Source: Stanieria cyanosphaera PCC 7437 (GTDB taxonomy: Bacteria > Cyanobacteriota > Cyanobacteriia > Cyanobacteriales > Xenococcaceae). From it: a stretch of 64,000 nt of DNA. A model generated the notes under the pieces. That model saw only the letters and a program-made list of their open reading frames with translations. It was not told the DNA's origin and did no database searches. Each line of letters starts with the position of its first letter. Positions within the stretch are counted from its first letter, which is position 1. Location: contig NC_019748.1 of NCBI RefSeq assembly GCF_000317575.1, positions 1,132,001 through 1,196,000 of the forward strand. The letters run 5' to 3'. The position numbers and the translations under genes are program-made. Shown piece after piece: positions 27,520 through 37,896 of the stretch.

Positions 27520-28737
27520 TTAAACTCTCTCTTCTGGTGGTGGTACAATCCCAAATTTACATAAAGTGCGATCAATTTCTTTGAGTGTTTGAAAATCTTC
27601 TTGAGGTAAAGGATAGCTACTACTATTAAACAAACTCGCACTTACGGAAGGATATTTTTCTAAAAAAGAAAAAGCCTGTCGAAACTCTTGCGGTGTCGCT
27701 TTAATTACAGATTCAAAGTGACAGGGAATAATTTGCTGAAAATCCCAACTTGCTACTCTATTTGCCCAATTTAACGTCTTTGCTGGTGCGCGGTTAAGAA
27801 TCCATGTTTGTAAGATAGGTGCCACAAATAAACGTCCATTACCTCGTAAAGCATCAAACGCCTGCTGCCAATTTGGTTTCCATTGAAAAGGAAATAAACC
27901 AAAATAAGCCTTTTTAGAGCGATCGCTTGCCTTGAAAGCATTTTGAAATACTTTACTCCATTTAGGAACATCTAAAACACTAGAACGAAAATAAAGAGCA
28001 AACAAACAAATCCTTTGCCAACCTTTGCGTCGATTTTCTTGAGTATCAGCGATCGCATCAGTAGCATTATCTCTAGCGTGAAATAATAAAGGGTAAGAAT
28101 CGAGTTGAACGATTGCTGGAGGATTTTCTGGAATCGAAACAATTGAATCGGTAACTAATAATGTACGCGATCGCTTATGGAAAAAAGCAACTTCTTCAAA
28201 TTTACCTAAATTGAGATCGATCTCATCTAAAATTGCATATTCGAATTCTGAAGCGAAGGGTGTTTGAGTACTATCTGCTGGTAATATCTGAGTGCGTTGA
28301 GCAGGAAAACCTAGCCAACTTAAAGGAAGATTGACAGGAAAACTCCATTGATGGGGAGAAACATAAACCTGGGCGTTGGAAAAATTGCGAGCAAAGGGAA
28401 CAACAAAACCTTTATGTTCTAAACCTGAAATAGTAGGTAAAATAATATACTTAACTTCACCATGTTCTGCTACTAATTCATGAACCAGCTTTAAACATTC
28501 TTTGGTTGGTGCAACTGGTGCATAAACTAATAATCCCCCTTGCTGTAATTTAACTACAGTCATCCTAATGGGGACAACTACATAAAAGATGCCTTGCAGT
28601 TGTTCAAAAGTCCAGATTGTATCTTGAACAATTTCCTTACGAATTGTACGTCTTTGACTATAAGGATAAATTGGTACGAGAAACCAATATCGCCAGAAAT
28701 AATCCTTTGAATTAGATTGATGCTTAATTTGAGACAC
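27520..28737 (-). CDS. DUF4336-family protein (metallo-beta-lactamase-like fold)
   Basis: This 405-aa protein matches the DUF4336 group: RMTVVKLQQGGLLVYAPVAPT near the start, then YIILPTISGLEHKG, the position where metallo-hydrolases have HxHxDH. That motif is not intact here, so enzyme activity is uncertain. The N-terminal 35 residues are a family-typical lead-in. Confidence 0.8.
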   Translation of the reverse strand: MSQIKHQSNSKDYFWRYWFLVPIYPYSQRRTIRKEIVQDTIWTFEQLQGIFYVVVPIRMTVVKLQQGGLLVYAPVAPTKECLKLVHELVAEHGEVKYIILPTISGLEHKGFVVPFARNFSNAQVYVSPHQWSFPVNLPLSWLGFPAQRTQILPADSTQTPFASEFEYAILDEIDLNLGKFEEVAFFHKRSRTLLVTDSIVSIPENPPAIVQLDSYPLLFHARDNATDAIADTQENRRKGWQRICLFALYFRSSVLDVPKWSKVFQNAFKASDRSKKAYFGLFPFQWKPNWQQAFDALRGNGRLFVAPILQTWILNRAPAKTLNWANRVASWDFQQIIPCHFESVIKATPQEFRQAFSFLEKYPSVSASLFNSSSYPLPQEDFQTLKEIDRTLCKFGIVPPPEERV

Positions 28738-28891
28738 GCTAACTTTTCCTCATCAATTCCCTTCCCTAGAAGTTGGAGTTTAGCAAATTGTTGTCCCATT
28801 CACCTAATATTTTTGAAAAGATTTTTCTGAGCAAAACCAAATAGGTTAAAGTTCAAGGCAATTCAAATAAATTTTTGTTTCTAAATGAATT

Positions 28892-28983
28892 TATAGCAGT
28901 TCTCAGACTTGTAAGGTACATTTAATTCTGCCTTCTGCTTAAAGCAATTAACTTTGTACCTCATGACTATAAGAAACGCTATA
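28892..28983. mobile_element. MITE-like inverted-repeat element of 92 bp
   Basis: Both ends read inward as TATAGC, then diverge, then share GGTAC(A) and AATT about 25-35 nt in. This gives imperfect terminal inverted repeats of about 38 nt and no coding capacity. The interior has TTCTGCCTTCTGC. It lies just downstream of a small gene and just upstream of the DUF4336 gene. Target duplications are not clear. Confidence 0.5.
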
Positions 28984-28984
28984 G

Positions 28985-29173
28985 TTAAGCAATTTCATGT
29001 CCAGCAGCCACAATTAACTGTTTGAATGTTTCTGCTGAAGCTTCTGATTTTACAGTAACTTTTTTTGCTTGAGAATCAACTTCTACTTGAGCATCAGGTT
29101 CAGAAGTCAGTATAGTTTTTTTAAGATCATCGGCAGCCTCTAAGCTATTAAGAGTTGGTACATAAAATTCCAT
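28985..29173 (-). CDS. Small HMA-like (ferredoxin-fold) protein without CxxC
   Basis: This 62-aa protein has the beta-alpha-beta-beta-alpha-beta layout of heavy-metal-associated domains (AADDLKKTIL, AQVEVDSQAKKVTVKSEA, FKQLIVAAGHEI). The metal-binding CxxC is absent: that loop is LNSLEAAD. It may therefore bind something other than soft metals. AAAGGT lies 11 nt before the ATG. Confidence 0.75.
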   Translation of the reverse strand: MEFYVPTLNSLEAADDLKKTILTSEPDAQVEVDSQAKKVTVKSEASAETFKQLIVAAGHEIA

Positions 29174-29327
29174 GATTATTTAAACCTTTGATAATGTATT
29201 TCATATCCTAGTATTCGCGATCGCTTTTTCACAACCATCTTAAGAGAGAGTATGAAAAGTAAGTTATATCTTCTTTAAGATAGAGATTATTTAATAAGCT
29301 TTTTTTTTATTACTAATAAATCAAATT

Positions 29328-32045
29328 ATGAATGCAGAAACAACAAGATTAGCCGATGGCAATTGGCAACAGTGGGGTCCTTATCTAAGCGATCGCGCCT
29401 GGGGAACTGTTAGAGAAGATTATAGTGCCGATGGTACAGCATGGGATTATTTTACTCACGATCAAGCTCGTTCTCGTGCTTATCGTTGGGGAGAAGATGG
29501 CATTGGCGGAATTTGCGATCAAAAGCAAAGATTATGTTTTGCGATCGCGCTTTGGAATGAAAAAGATCCGATTCTGAAAGAAAGATTTTTTGGTTTAACT
29601 GGTAATCAAGGTAATCACGGGGAAGATGTCAAAGAATATTATTTTTATTTGGATAATACTCCGACTCATTCTTATATGAAAATGCTCTATAAATATCCCC
29701 AGGCGGAATTTCCTTATGCTGAGTTGGAGAGAGAGAATCAACAGCGCAGTCGTCAAGAATTTGAGTTTGAACTATTAGATACTGGGATATTTAAAGACAA
29801 TAATTATTTTGATGTTGTAATTGAATATGCTAAAGCCGATCCAGAAGATATTTTAATTAAAATTAGTGTTACTAATCGTGGTTCGGAAACCAATAATTTA
29901 CATTTATTACCTACACTTTGGTTTCGTAATACTTGGTCATGGGAAGATAATTCACTCAAACCCCAACTCAAAGTTTATCAAAAGAATGAAAGCTCTAGCA
30001 TTATTGAAGCCGAACATTCCGATTTAGGAAAAAGATGGTTAGTCTGCGACCATAATAATCAGGTAGCAAATGGTGATTTGCCCTTACTGTTTACCGAAAA
30101 TGAAACCAATAGCCAACGGTTATTTGGAATCAAAAATAATTCTAATTATGTTAAAGATGGCATCAATAATTATGTAGTTAATGGTCAAACTGAGGCAATT
30201 AATCCCAATCAAATTGGTACTAAAACTGCTGCTCACTATTTACTTAATTTAGCTCCAAATGAAACTCAAACTATTTGCTTGCGTCTTCAAAATAACCTTC
30301 CTAACAATGATTTTGATTTAGAAGAATTTGATTCAATTTTTCAACAAAGAAAAGCAGAAGCAGATCAATTTTATAGCCAACTTACACCTTTCTCTTTATC
30401 CCAAGATCATGGTAATATTCAACGCCAAGCCTTTGCAGGGTTGCTATGGAGTAAACAATATTACGCCTACAACGTTGATCGCTGGTTAAAAGGTGATTCT
30501 GCCATGCCTCAACCTCCAAACGAACGAAAAAAGGGCAGAAATCGTCAATGGATTCATTTAGATAGTGATGATATTATCTCGATGCCCGATAAATGGGAAT
30601 ATCCTTGGTTTGCTGCTTGGGACTTAGCTTTTCATGTTATTCCCTTGGCTTTAGTTGATGCCGAATTTGCCAAATATCAACTCGATATCCTCACTAGAGA
30701 ATGGTATATGCACCCCAATGGACAAATTCCCGCTTATGAATGGGCATTTGGGGATGTTAATCCACCTGTTCATGCTTGGGCAACTTGGCGCGTCTATAAA
30801 ATCGAACAGAAAATGAAAGGCGAAGGCGATCGCGTTTTTTTAGAACGAGTTTTTCAAAAATTACTGTTGAACTTTACCTGGTGGGTAAATCGTAAAGATA
30901 CCGAAGGAAAAAATGTCTTTGAAGGAGGTTTTTTAGGTTTAGATAATATTGGAGTCTTTGATCGCAGCGCACCCTTACCTACTGGTGGGCATATCGAACA
31001 AGCAGACGGTACGAGTTGGATGGGGATGTATTGTCTTAATATGCTAACCATCGCGCTGGAGTTAGCTAAAGAAAATCCTGTCTATGAAGACATTGCGACG
31101 AAATTTTTTGAACATTTCCTTTACATTGCCCAGGCGATGAATCATATTGGCGAAGATGGAACGCAACTATGGGATGAAGAAGAAGGCTTTTTCTACGATG
31201 TCTTACATTTAACTCATGGGAAACAGATTCCTCTCAAAGTACGTTCGATGGTAGGATTAATTCCCTTATTCGCGATCGCAATTCTCGAACCAGATATTTT
31301 AGCTAAATTACCAGGTTTTAAAGAACGTGTGGAATGGTTTATTAATCATCGTCCCGATCTCAAACACAATGTTGCTTGTATGGAAACTAAGGGGGTAGGG
31401 GCAAGAAGATTATTAGCTTTATGTTATGTTACGCCTCATCATTTTAATCCTGAAGATAAATTACGCCGAATTTTGGCAAAATTACTCGATGAAAATGAGT
31501 TTTTAAGTGATTATGGCATTCGCGCTTTATCCAAATACCATGCCGAACATCCTTATATTTTTAATGTCAACGGACAAAATTATTGTGTCGATTACGAACC
31601 TGCTGAATCTAGTACGGGTTTGTTCGGAGGTAATTCCAACTGGCGTGGTCCAATTTGGATGCCTGTTAATTATCTGATTATCGAAGCTCTACAAAAATTC
31701 CACTATTATTTAGGAGATGATTTTAAAGTAGAATGTCCCACTGGTTCAGGTAACTGGTTAAATTTGTGGCAAGTTGCTAGTGAAATTTCTCAACGCCTGA
31801 TGCGAATTTTTTTAGAAGATAATTCTGGTTATCGTCCAGTATATGGCGGAATTGATCAGTTTCAAAACGATCCTCATTGGCATGATTTAATTCTCTTTTA
31901 CGAATATTTTCATGGTGATAATGGTGCTGGTATAGGTGCTTCCCATCAAACAGGTTGGACTGGATTGATTGCCAAGTTAATCCAACAATGGGGTGAATTT
32001 GATGGCGATTTCAGCTTCGCTGAGACGCGGAGCGATCGCGATTAA
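29328..32045 (+). CDS. GH63/MGH1-like glucosidase
   Basis: This 905-aa protein resembles bacterial GH63-type glucosidases (mannosyl-oligosaccharide glucosidase-like). An N-terminal beta domain ([35 protein letters not shown]) is followed by an (alpha/alpha)6 barrel with [12 protein letters not shown] and [14 protein letters not shown]. The likely substrate is glucosylglycerate/mannosyl-type or alpha-glucosidic oligosaccharides, which I cannot decide. The last 12 codons come from a dispersed repeat (32010-32039), so the natural C-terminus was replaced or extended. Confidence 0.88.
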   Translation: MNAETTRLADGNWQQWGPYLSDRAWGTVREDYSADGTAWDYFTHDQARSRAYRWGEDGIGGICDQKQRLCFAIALWNEKDPILKERFFGLTGNQGNHGEDVKEYYFYLDNTPTHSYMKMLYKYPQAEFPYAELERENQQRSRQEFEFELLDTGIFKDNNYFDVVIEYAKADPEDILIKISVTNRGSETNNLHLLPTLWFRNTWSWEDNSLKPQLKVYQKNESSSIIEAEHSDLGKRWLVCDHNNQVANGDLPLLFTENETNSQRLFGIKNNSNYVKDGINNYVVNGQTEAINPNQIGTKTAAHYLLNLAPNETQTICLRLQNNLPNNDFDLEEFDSIFQQRKAEADQFYSQLTPFSLSQDHGNIQRQAFAGLLWSKQYYAYNVDRWLKGDSAMPQPPNERKKGRNRQWIHLDSDDIISMPDKWEYPWFAAWDLAFHVIPLALVDAEFAKYQLDILTREWYMHPNGQIPAYEWAFGDVNPPVHAWATWRVYKIEQKMKGEGDRVFLERVFQKLLLNFTWWVNRKDTEGKNVFEGGFLGLDNIGVFDRSAPLPTGGHIEQADGTSWMGMYCLNMLTIALELAKENPVYEDIATKFFEHFLYIAQAMNHIGEDGTQLWDEEEGFFYDVLHLTHGKQIPLKVRSMVGLIPLFAIAILEPDILAKLPGFKERVEWFINHRPDLKHNVACMETKGVGARRLLALCYVTPHHFNPEDKLRRILAKLLDENEFLSDYGIRALSKYHAEHPYIFNVNGQNYCVDYEPAESSTGLFGGNSNWRGPIWMPVNYLIIEALQKFHYYLGDDFKVECPTGSGNWLNLWQVASEISQRLMRIFLEDNSGYRPVYGGIDQFQNDPHWHDLILFYEYFHGDNGAGIGASHQTGWTGLIAKLIQQWGEFDGDFSFAETRSDRD
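32010..32039. repeat. Dispersed palindromic repeat forming the 3' end of the glucosidase gene
   Basis: TTCAGCTTCGCTGAG followed by ACGCGGAGCGATCGC. The first 15 nt recur at about 63270-63284 and the end is the HIP1 octamer. It is translated in frame as the protein's tail. Confidence 0.7.
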
Positions 32046-32407
32046 GATCAAATCCGTTAACTCGTTGTAATTACTTATTACTTCAATTTGATTTTTTTTT
32101 CCTCCTGTCTCCATAGATTTTATGGCTATTAATACATTCACTTTTTGAGAGGCTAATTTGCCAAACTTATCAGTCTTGGTGAATTATTGAAATATTCTAC
32201 TTACGCCATTTGACAGAATTACCCAATGGTTGTATGATCCCACAGCTTTACAGTTTAGACACGAATTTAAAGAGTTGATGAAGTAGCTTGATTTAAGTTT
32301 TTAGGTAGGAGTAGAGTGATGACTAATGGACGGATTTTGGACGAATACGAGCAATTGAATAGGGAAAGGCATCGGTAAAAGGACGGTAAATTAGGCGAAA
32401 ACAAATA
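32046..32407. other. Intergenic region with one tiny possible ORF
   Basis: About 360 bp. The only candidate is a 19-codon ORF at 32319-32378 (MTNGRILDEYEQLNRERHR) behind TAGGTAGGAG, a good Shine-Dalgarno sequence. It is too short to trust and I recognise no homologue. Otherwise I see nothing. Confidence 0.3.
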
Positions 32408-32480
32408 TGGAGCTAACCGGGCTCGAACCGGTGGCTTTCACAATGCCATTGTGACACTCTACCAACTGAGTTATAGCCCC
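32408..32480 (-). tRNA. tRNA-Ala(GGC)
   Basis: Read on the minus strand, this is a full 73-nt cloverleaf: acceptor GGGGCTA/TAGCTCC, D stem ACTC/GAGT, anticodon stem TCACA/TGTGA with loop ATGGCAT (anticodon GGC), and T arm ACCGG-TTCGAGC-CCGGT. The alanine identity pair G3-U70 is present. CCA is not encoded. Confidence 0.96.
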
Positions 32481-32537
32481 TAGAATAGCGTATATTATCA
32501 TGCCTTAAAAAGACGACTTTAGTCAAGAGTAAAAAAA

Positions 32538-32720
32538 TTAAATTAAATGACTTAAACAATTGCCCATGAGAAAATAAACAATCATCATAGCACCAGCAGA
32601 AGCAGCAACCAGCATACCTGCTAACATTAATGAAAATTCTTGTTGCGCTAAAGCTTCTTGCATCAAATGCAGTGACCAGGCAACCAAAGCAACATCAAAT
32701 ATGAGAATTGGAATCAGCAT
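32538..32720 (-). CDS. Small two-helix membrane protein
   Basis: This 60-aa protein has two hydrophobic segments (about 1-20 and 28-52). I do not recognise it by name. It looks like a cyanobacterial conserved small membrane protein, since its hydrophobic pattern is clean and it sits alone with its own start. Confidence is limited by length. Confidence 0.5.
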   Translation of the reverse strand: MLIPILIFDVALVAWSLHLMQEALAQQEFSLMLAGMLVAASAGAMMIVYFLMGNCLSHLI

Positions 32721-32816
32721 TTTTTACAAAATGTAAACTTTAGTCTATTTTAATACACAATTTTTAGTAAAGGAGTTAGATTTTCTAAGTTTTTAACTTT
32801 TGTAAAAACCAATAGG

Positions 32817-33587
32817 TTAAACCGTCCTAACTGAAACTTGATGTTGTTGTAAATAAGTTTTGACATCAGCAATGGTCAACTGCCCGTAATGCAAGAGTGA
32901 AGCTAACAGAGCAGCCTCTGCTTTACCTTCAGTAAAAGCTTCGTAGATATGTTGACAATTTCCTGCCCCACCAGAAGCAATTACTGGAATTTCTACTTGT
33001 TCGGCAATAGTACGAGTGAGTTCTAAATCGTATCCAGCTTGAGTTCCATCGCCATCCATGCTGGTAACCAATAGCTCTCCTGCGCCTCGTTGTTCTACTT
33101 CTTTAGCCCATGCGATCGCATCTATTCCTGTATTTTCTCTTCCACCTCTAACATAGACCTCCCAACCTGGGTTGCTAGAGTCTTTGCGCCTTCTAGCATC
33201 GATCGCGACGACAATACATTGTTTACCAAAGCGATCGCTTGCCTGATTAATAAATTTAGGATTTTTAACCGCAGCCGAATTGATACTGACTTTATCTGCC
33301 CCTGCTCTTAACAATTTTTTAATATTTTCTAAGGATTGAATGCCACCACCAACAGTTAAAGGAATAAACACTTGTTCAGCAGTACGATAAACTACGTCAA
33401 CAATTGTGTCTCTGTCTTCATGAGTTGCGGTAATATCAAGGAAAACTAATTCGTCCGCTCCTGCATCATTGTAAATTTTGGCTAATTCAACTGGATCGCC
33501 AGCATCTTTAAGATCGACAAAGTTAACACCTTTAACAACTCGTCCGGCATTAACATCTAGACAAGGTAAAATTCGTTTAGCAAGCAT
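32817..33587 (-). CDS. hisF: HisF, imidazole glycerol phosphate synthase subunit
   Basis: This 256-aa barrel has catalytic D11 ([16 protein letters not shown]), VAIDARR, VGGGIQ and the late [12 protein letters not shown] and VIASGGAG motifs. It forms IGP and AICAR with ammonia from HisH. It is not in a his operon here. Confidence 0.96.
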   Translation of the reverse strand: MLAKRILPCLDVNAGRVVKGVNFVDLKDAGDPVELAKIYNDAGADELVFLDITATHEDRDTIVDVVYRTAEQVFIPLTVGGGIQSLENIKKLLRAGADKVSINSAAVKNPKFINQASDRFGKQCIVVAIDARRRKDSSNPGWEVYVRGGRENTGIDAIAWAKEVEQRGAGELLVTSMDGDGTQAGYDLELTRTIAEQVEIPVIASGGAGNCQHIYEAFTEGKAEAALLASLLHYGQLTIADVKTYLQQHQVSVRTV

Positions 33588-33653
33588 TGGTCAAATTAAG
33601 TTTCTCTGATCGGCTCAGTATTTCTTATTATTTGTTAATTGTCAATACATTTT

Positions 33654-34361
33654 TTAATATTGCTCTGAACGCTCAGAAAACAATCCTAAAATAGGACCTA
33701 AAATCGCGCCAAAAATAAAACCGCCTGCGTGCGCCCAGTAAGCTACACCACCGTTTTCCATGCCAACGCTGGTACTAACTTCTAAGGAAGCTACACCATT
33801 AAAAGCTTGTTCAAGAAACCAAAAACCTAAGAAATAAATTGCAGAGACACGAAAAGTAGGAAAAAAGAAACCTAAAGGAATAACAGTAATAATTTTGGCA
33901 GAAGGAAATTTAAGTATATATGCTCCCATAACTCCAGCGATCGCACCAGAAGCACCTAATGAAGGAATATCAGATAATGCAGAGAAGTACCATTGAGATA
34001 AAGCAGCTAAAACGCCACAACTTAAATAAAAAATTAAATATTTGACCCTGCCTAGTTCTTCTTCGATGTTGTTACCAAAAATCCACAAAAACAACATATT
34101 AAAACCTAGATGAGCAATACTAGCATGAAGAAACTGGGAGGTAACTAGAGTCAAAGGTTCTGGTACGGGTTGAGCTAAGGTAATTCCACTAAAACTCGCA
34201 GTTAATTCTTTAGGAACAACAGCAAACAAATGGAAAAACAGGTCTAGTTGTTTAGGGTTTAAGCTAATTTCATAAAAGAAAACAACTATATTGATCGCTA
34301 TTAGAGTATAAGTGAGGTAAGGTGTAATTTTGACTGGGTTTTCATCCTTTAAGGGAACCAT
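33654..34361 (-). CDS. Rhomboid-family intramembrane serine protease
   Basis: A six-helix membrane protein of about 235 aa. The catalytic serine is in LGASGAIAGVMGAY and the histidine in YWAHAGGFIFGAILG. The membrane-entry motif HLGFNMLFLWIFGNNIE is also clear. I chose ATG 34361 (MVPLKDENPVKITPYLTY) because the extra 23 residues of the longer frame have no family resemblance and GGTGG precedes it. Confidence 0.9.
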   Translation of the reverse strand: MVPLKDENPVKITPYLTYTLIAINIVVFFYEISLNPKQLDLFFHLFAVVPKELTASFSGITLAQPVPEPLTLVTSQFLHASIAHLGFNMLFLWIFGNNIEEELGRVKYLIFYLSCGVLAALSQWYFSALSDIPSLGASGAIAGVMGAYILKFPSAKIITVIPLGFFFPTFRVSAIYFLGFWFLEQAFNGVASLEVSTSVGMENGGVAYWAHAGGFIFGAILGPILGLFSERSEQY

Positions 34362-34465
34362 AATTTTTTGATTAAGGTGGTTTTTAAAGAAATTATAAAT
34401 TATTAAGCAATTACACCCTTGAATTTTCAAATCCTGAGCAAAAATATTTCCTAATTAAATTCAGA

Positions 34466-35176
34466 TTAGTAACCAATTTGGAGAGTTACTGATGCTTCTA
34501 CTGCTTGCTCTCCACCAATAATAGGAGTGCTAACTTTGTCTTGACTTCGAGCAGAAAAGGCTTCATTTTGAACCATCAGAGGTTGAGGAGGATTAGCTCC
34601 ATTAATTTGAATAGTTACAATAGATTTAGCAGTTAAACTTAAAGCCTGTAACACAGCCTCAGCCTGAGCTTGAGCATCTTGAACTGCTTTTTTTAATGCT
34701 TGTTTTTGGGCATTAGCAACAGCTTCATCACTAGCAGTAAAACTAATATTATCAATTCTGGTTGCACCTGCTTGAACAGCTTGATCGATTAAATCACCCA
34801 ATTTTTCTGTACTGAGACGAAAACTAAGTGTATTGATACCAACATAACCAATTAGTTTTCTTTGTTCATTACTATAATCATAACTAGGTTGTAGTTGAAT
34901 GCCTGTAGTTTGAAGTTGTTCTACCTGGCGCGATCGCAAAAATTGAACTAAACTATTAGTTTGTTCGGCAATTTGTTGTTGTACTTCAGTAGCCGTTTTG
35001 CCTTGAATTTCTACTCCTAATTGAATATTTGTTAGAGTAGTAGTAATTTTTTCAGTTCCTTGTCCTGTAACAGTTAAAGTAGACACAACTTGTTCAGCAG
35101 CACTTGCTTTAAAGGGTAAAGCCAAACCAATCATAACTATTCCCATCAGAATTAAGTAACGAAACTTAGACATCAT
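34466..35176 (-). CDS. SIMPL-domain (DUF541) secreted protein
   Basis: A protein of about 236 aa with an N-terminal signal peptide (cleavage likely after ASA) and the SIMPL/DUF541 pattern: LTVTGQGTEKITTTLTNIQLGVE, then GYVGINTLSFRL and an alanine-rich helix. It is likely periplasmic or outer-membrane associated; the function is unknown. The start could be 35191, 35176 or 35173; I prefer the ATG closest to a normal signal-peptide length. Confidence 0.82.
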   Translation of the reverse strand: MMSKFRYLILMGIVMIGLALPFKASAAEQVVSTLTVTGQGTEKITTTLTNIQLGVEIQGKTATEVQQQIAEQTNSLVQFLRSRQVEQLQTTGIQLQPSYDYSNEQRKLIGYVGINTLSFRLSTEKLGDLIDQAVQAGATRIDNISFTASDEAVANAQKQALKKAVQDAQAQAEAVLQALSLTAKSIVTIQINGANPPQPLMVQNEAFSARSQDKVSTPIIGGEQAVEASVTLQIGY

Positions 35177-35191
35177 ATAAGTAAACCACAT

Positions 35192-35905
35192 AGATTTTTT
35201 TTAATAATTTGAAGGTTCTTTGGCAAGAATTTTTCTGGAGTTGCCATCACTTTTAGACGTAATATCAATCTCGCCTGTTTCATCAACGCCCAAACAAACA
35301 TCAGAACGTAGTTGGTTTACCAAATCTAACAAAGAAATTTATTGATTATTTTGAAGAATTTTTAATTATTTAATGGTTGTTTGTTTACCTAAAATTAATT
35401 CTTTAACAGCAACATCAAACAAGCAGACTGTTCAACCAAGATACCTAACTCAAAGTGATACAAAATAAAATTAAAGTACAAATAAAGTAATTAAAATAAA
35501 ACGCAAAGGTAAAGTAATAAAAACAGATTAATTGATTCGATTACTTAGAAATCATTCAACTTGAGCTTATAAATTGTCAAATGCAGTAGATAATTATGAA
35601 CAATTTTTGAACTAGTAAAACTTATTGGACTACTGATTTAATCTTGAGAATAGTTGTTTAATATACTCTAAGCAAAGCTCTCGATCTTGTTTTAGTTGTG
35701 ACCCAAAATACTGTTAAGTAAAATTTTTTAGATTATTGTAATGTAAGATACTTTTTTGCAAATCGATCTAAATGTATCAAATAAGTAACTAAAGTCTTGG
35801 ATTTTTTTAAAGAAAGATTTAAGATTCTTGAAATTTCAATCTAGAGGCAGATTTTCCTTCTATTGTAGTAAATAAGCAAAAATAGCTAACCTAGGCAATA
35901 AAAAA
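35192..35905. other. Long intergenic region with a possible gene remnant
   Basis: About 710 bp. At 35201-35335 on the minus strand there is an open frame of about 44 codons without ATG (reads LDLVNQLRSDVCLGVDETGEID...), which could be the decayed tail of a lost gene. The rest (35340-35905) is AT-rich with no frame, hairpin or repeat that I can support. Confidence 0.3.
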
Positions 35906-36211
35906 ATGACAAGTTACAATATGAGAATTTTTAATAATTTCTTAGTTTCTCTTTTGGTAACTGCACTGATCAGTTTTAGTACTCCCATAATTTTTTTCGG
36001 AGTTATTTTAGGAATTTTATTAATCGTCAGTCAGATACCTGGGGTTGCAGTATTAGGACAAACTGGCGCAATTGAAGTTTTAAATTTTTTAGCCGTTTTT
36101 GGTAACGGACAACCACTAATCGGTGTGCTTATTCTGGGTGTCGTAGGAAGCATAGTAGGCGGATTATTTGATATCTTTAACTTCTATCGATATCAAAGTT
36201 TACGCGGTTAG
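35906..36211 (+). CDS. Small membrane protein, unknown function
   Basis: This 101-aa protein has an N-terminal hydrophobic stretch of about 35 residues and a second one near 70-90, separated by a soluble loop (GQTGAIEVLNFLAVFGNGQP). It resembles small cyanobacterial hypothetical proteins; I know no function. It precedes the M48 protease by about 110 nt in the same direction. Confidence 0.65.
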   Translation: MTSYNMRIFNNFLVSLLVTALISFSTPIIFFGVILGILLIVSQIPGVAVLGQTGAIEVLNFLAVFGNGQPLIGVLILGVVGSIVGGLFDIFNFYRYQSLRG

Positions 36212-36322
36212 GTAATATTTATCACAAATTTAGATTAGGATCGAGGTAGAGACGGCAACTTGAAAGAAAAAATATCGTCTACTACAAATAGTAATCGTCT
36301 CGATTTTAGTATTGTCTCGATC

Positions 36323-37177
36323 ATGTTGAAGCATTTTTCTAAATTTCTTTGGTATTCTCACAGACGTTGGTTATACGTCTTGCTTTCTTTAGTTTGTTGT
36401 GTAAGTATTGCGATCGCAAAACCTCTCCCTAGTTATGGTGTTCCCTGGATAGAATTATTCATTAGAGGAGCGCAAATCTATCAACTATCAAATATTTCTG
36501 AGACTCAAGAATCTCAATTGGGTCAAGAGATTAATCAACAATTGATTAGTTCGGGAAGAGCTCCAATATCTTCTAATCAAACCATCACTAATTATATTAA
36601 TGAAATTGGACAACGTTTAGCTAAAACCAGCGAACGCCCGAAGCTTAAATATACTTTTCAAGTAGTAAACGATAATGGTATTAATGCTTTTGCCACAATG
36701 GGTGGATATGTGTACGTTAATCTTGGTTTAATTAAAAAAGCCAGCAATGAAGCAGAATTAGCTAGTGTAATTGGACATGAAATTGGTCATATTGTTGGTC
36801 GTCATGCTATTCAACAAATGCGTCAACAAGCAATTTCTCAAGGTGTATTAACCGCAGCAGGATTAAATCGCAGTGCAGCAGTCCAAATTGGAGTTGAATT
36901 AGCACTTTCTCGTCCTAACAGTCGCGAAGATGAATTAGAAGCAGATCAACTTGGACTAGTTAATCTCAAAAAAGCTGGTTATGCACCTTCAGGAATGATT
37001 AGTTTTATGGAGAAATTACTTCAAAAAGGTGGTTCGGTTCCCAATATTTTAAGCACTCACCCTGCTACTTCTGACCGAATTAAAGCTTTAGATGCCAAAG
37101 TCGATCCTCAAACTGCTAACGTTGGGATGGGTTTAGATTCTCAAGCATATAAAAATAGAATTAGCTCTATATTATAG
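36323..37177 (+). CDS. M48-family zinc metalloprotease
   Basis: A protein of about 284 aa with an N-terminal membrane/signal segment and the zinc motif HEIGH in VIGHEIGHIVGRHA, with the third ligand in NSREDELEADQLG. This is the BepA/LoiP-type layout without TPR repeats. It is probably periplasmic and acts in envelope protein quality control. An upstream TTG at 36260 gives a longer frame, but ATG 36323 starts at the hydrophobic leader. Confidence 0.88.
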   Translation: MLKHFSKFLWYSHRRWLYVLLSLVCCVSIAIAKPLPSYGVPWIELFIRGAQIYQLSNISETQESQLGQEINQQLISSGRAPISSNQTITNYINEIGQRLAKTSERPKLKYTFQVVNDNGINAFATMGGYVYVNLGLIKKASNEAELASVIGHEIGHIVGRHAIQQMRQQAISQGVLTAAGLNRSAAVQIGVELALSRPNSREDELEADQLGLVNLKKAGYAPSGMISFMEKLLQKGGSVPNILSTHPATSDRIKALDAKVDPQTANVGMGLDSQAYKNRISSIL

Positions 37178-37195
37178 TGATGGGGTCAGACTACT

Positions 37196-37864
37196 TTGTC
37201 TAGGTTAAATACATCGCTGAACTTAATTAACTCTTGGTCAGAAGTATTAACTTTACATAGAGCGATCGCAGTAATTCGTTCTCCTAATCAAGAAATGGGT
37301 TTAGCGATGGCGCAGGCGGTGGCGAATGGTGGAATTCGTTTAGTTGAAATTACTTGGAATAGCGACCAACCAGAAAAATTGATTGCTGAACTAAGAGTTC
37401 GATTACCTTATTGTTATATTGGTGTCGGGACAATTTTAAACCCAGAACAACTGCAAGATGCGATCGCATCAGGAGCGCAATTTGTTTTTTGTCCTCACTA
37501 CAATCCTGCGATTGTGGCAGCAGCAGTAGAACATTATCAAGTTCCTATTGTACCTGGAGCTTTGTCTCCTACAGAAATTATTAATGCTTGGCAAGGTGGT
37601 GCGAGTGCAGTTAAAGTTTTTCCGATCGAAACTGTAGGAGGAGCAAACTATATTAAGTGTTTACAAGCACCATTAGGTCATATTCCTTTAATTCCCACAG
37701 GTGGAGTTAAAATGGACAATGCCAAAGAAATGTTAAGTGCTGGTGCGTTAGCAGTTGGTCTTTCTAGTAGTCTATTTCCTAAATCTTTATTAGTTACAAG
37801 AAATTGGCGAGAAATTACTCACCGCGCTCAGATTTTATGCTCTGAGTTATTCAATTTTCCTTAG
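37196..37864 (+). CDS. eda: KDPG/KHG aldolase (Eda)
   Basis: This 222-aa class I aldolase has VEITWNS (catalytic glutamate strand), VGTILNPEQL, FCPHYNP, and the Schiff-base lysine in ASAVKVFPIE, followed by PTGGV. It cleaves 2-keto-3-deoxy-6-phosphogluconate in the Entner-Doudoroff route. The start is TTG: no ATG occurs before the conserved region. It begins 18 nt after the protease stop, so it is probably cotranscribed. Confidence 0.9.
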   Translation: MSRLNTSLNLINSWSEVLTLHRAIAVIRSPNQEMGLAMAQAVANGGIRLVEITWNSDQPEKLIAELRVRLPYCYIGVGTILNPEQLQDAIASGAQFVFCPHYNPAIVAAAVEHYQVPIVPGALSPTEIINAWQGGASAVKVFPIETVGGANYIKCLQAPLGHIPLIPTGGVKMDNAKEMLSAGALAVGLSSSLFPKSLLVTRNWREITHRAQILCSELFNFP

Positions 37865-37896
37865 TAGCACTTTGGTAACATATTATACTTTAAAGA

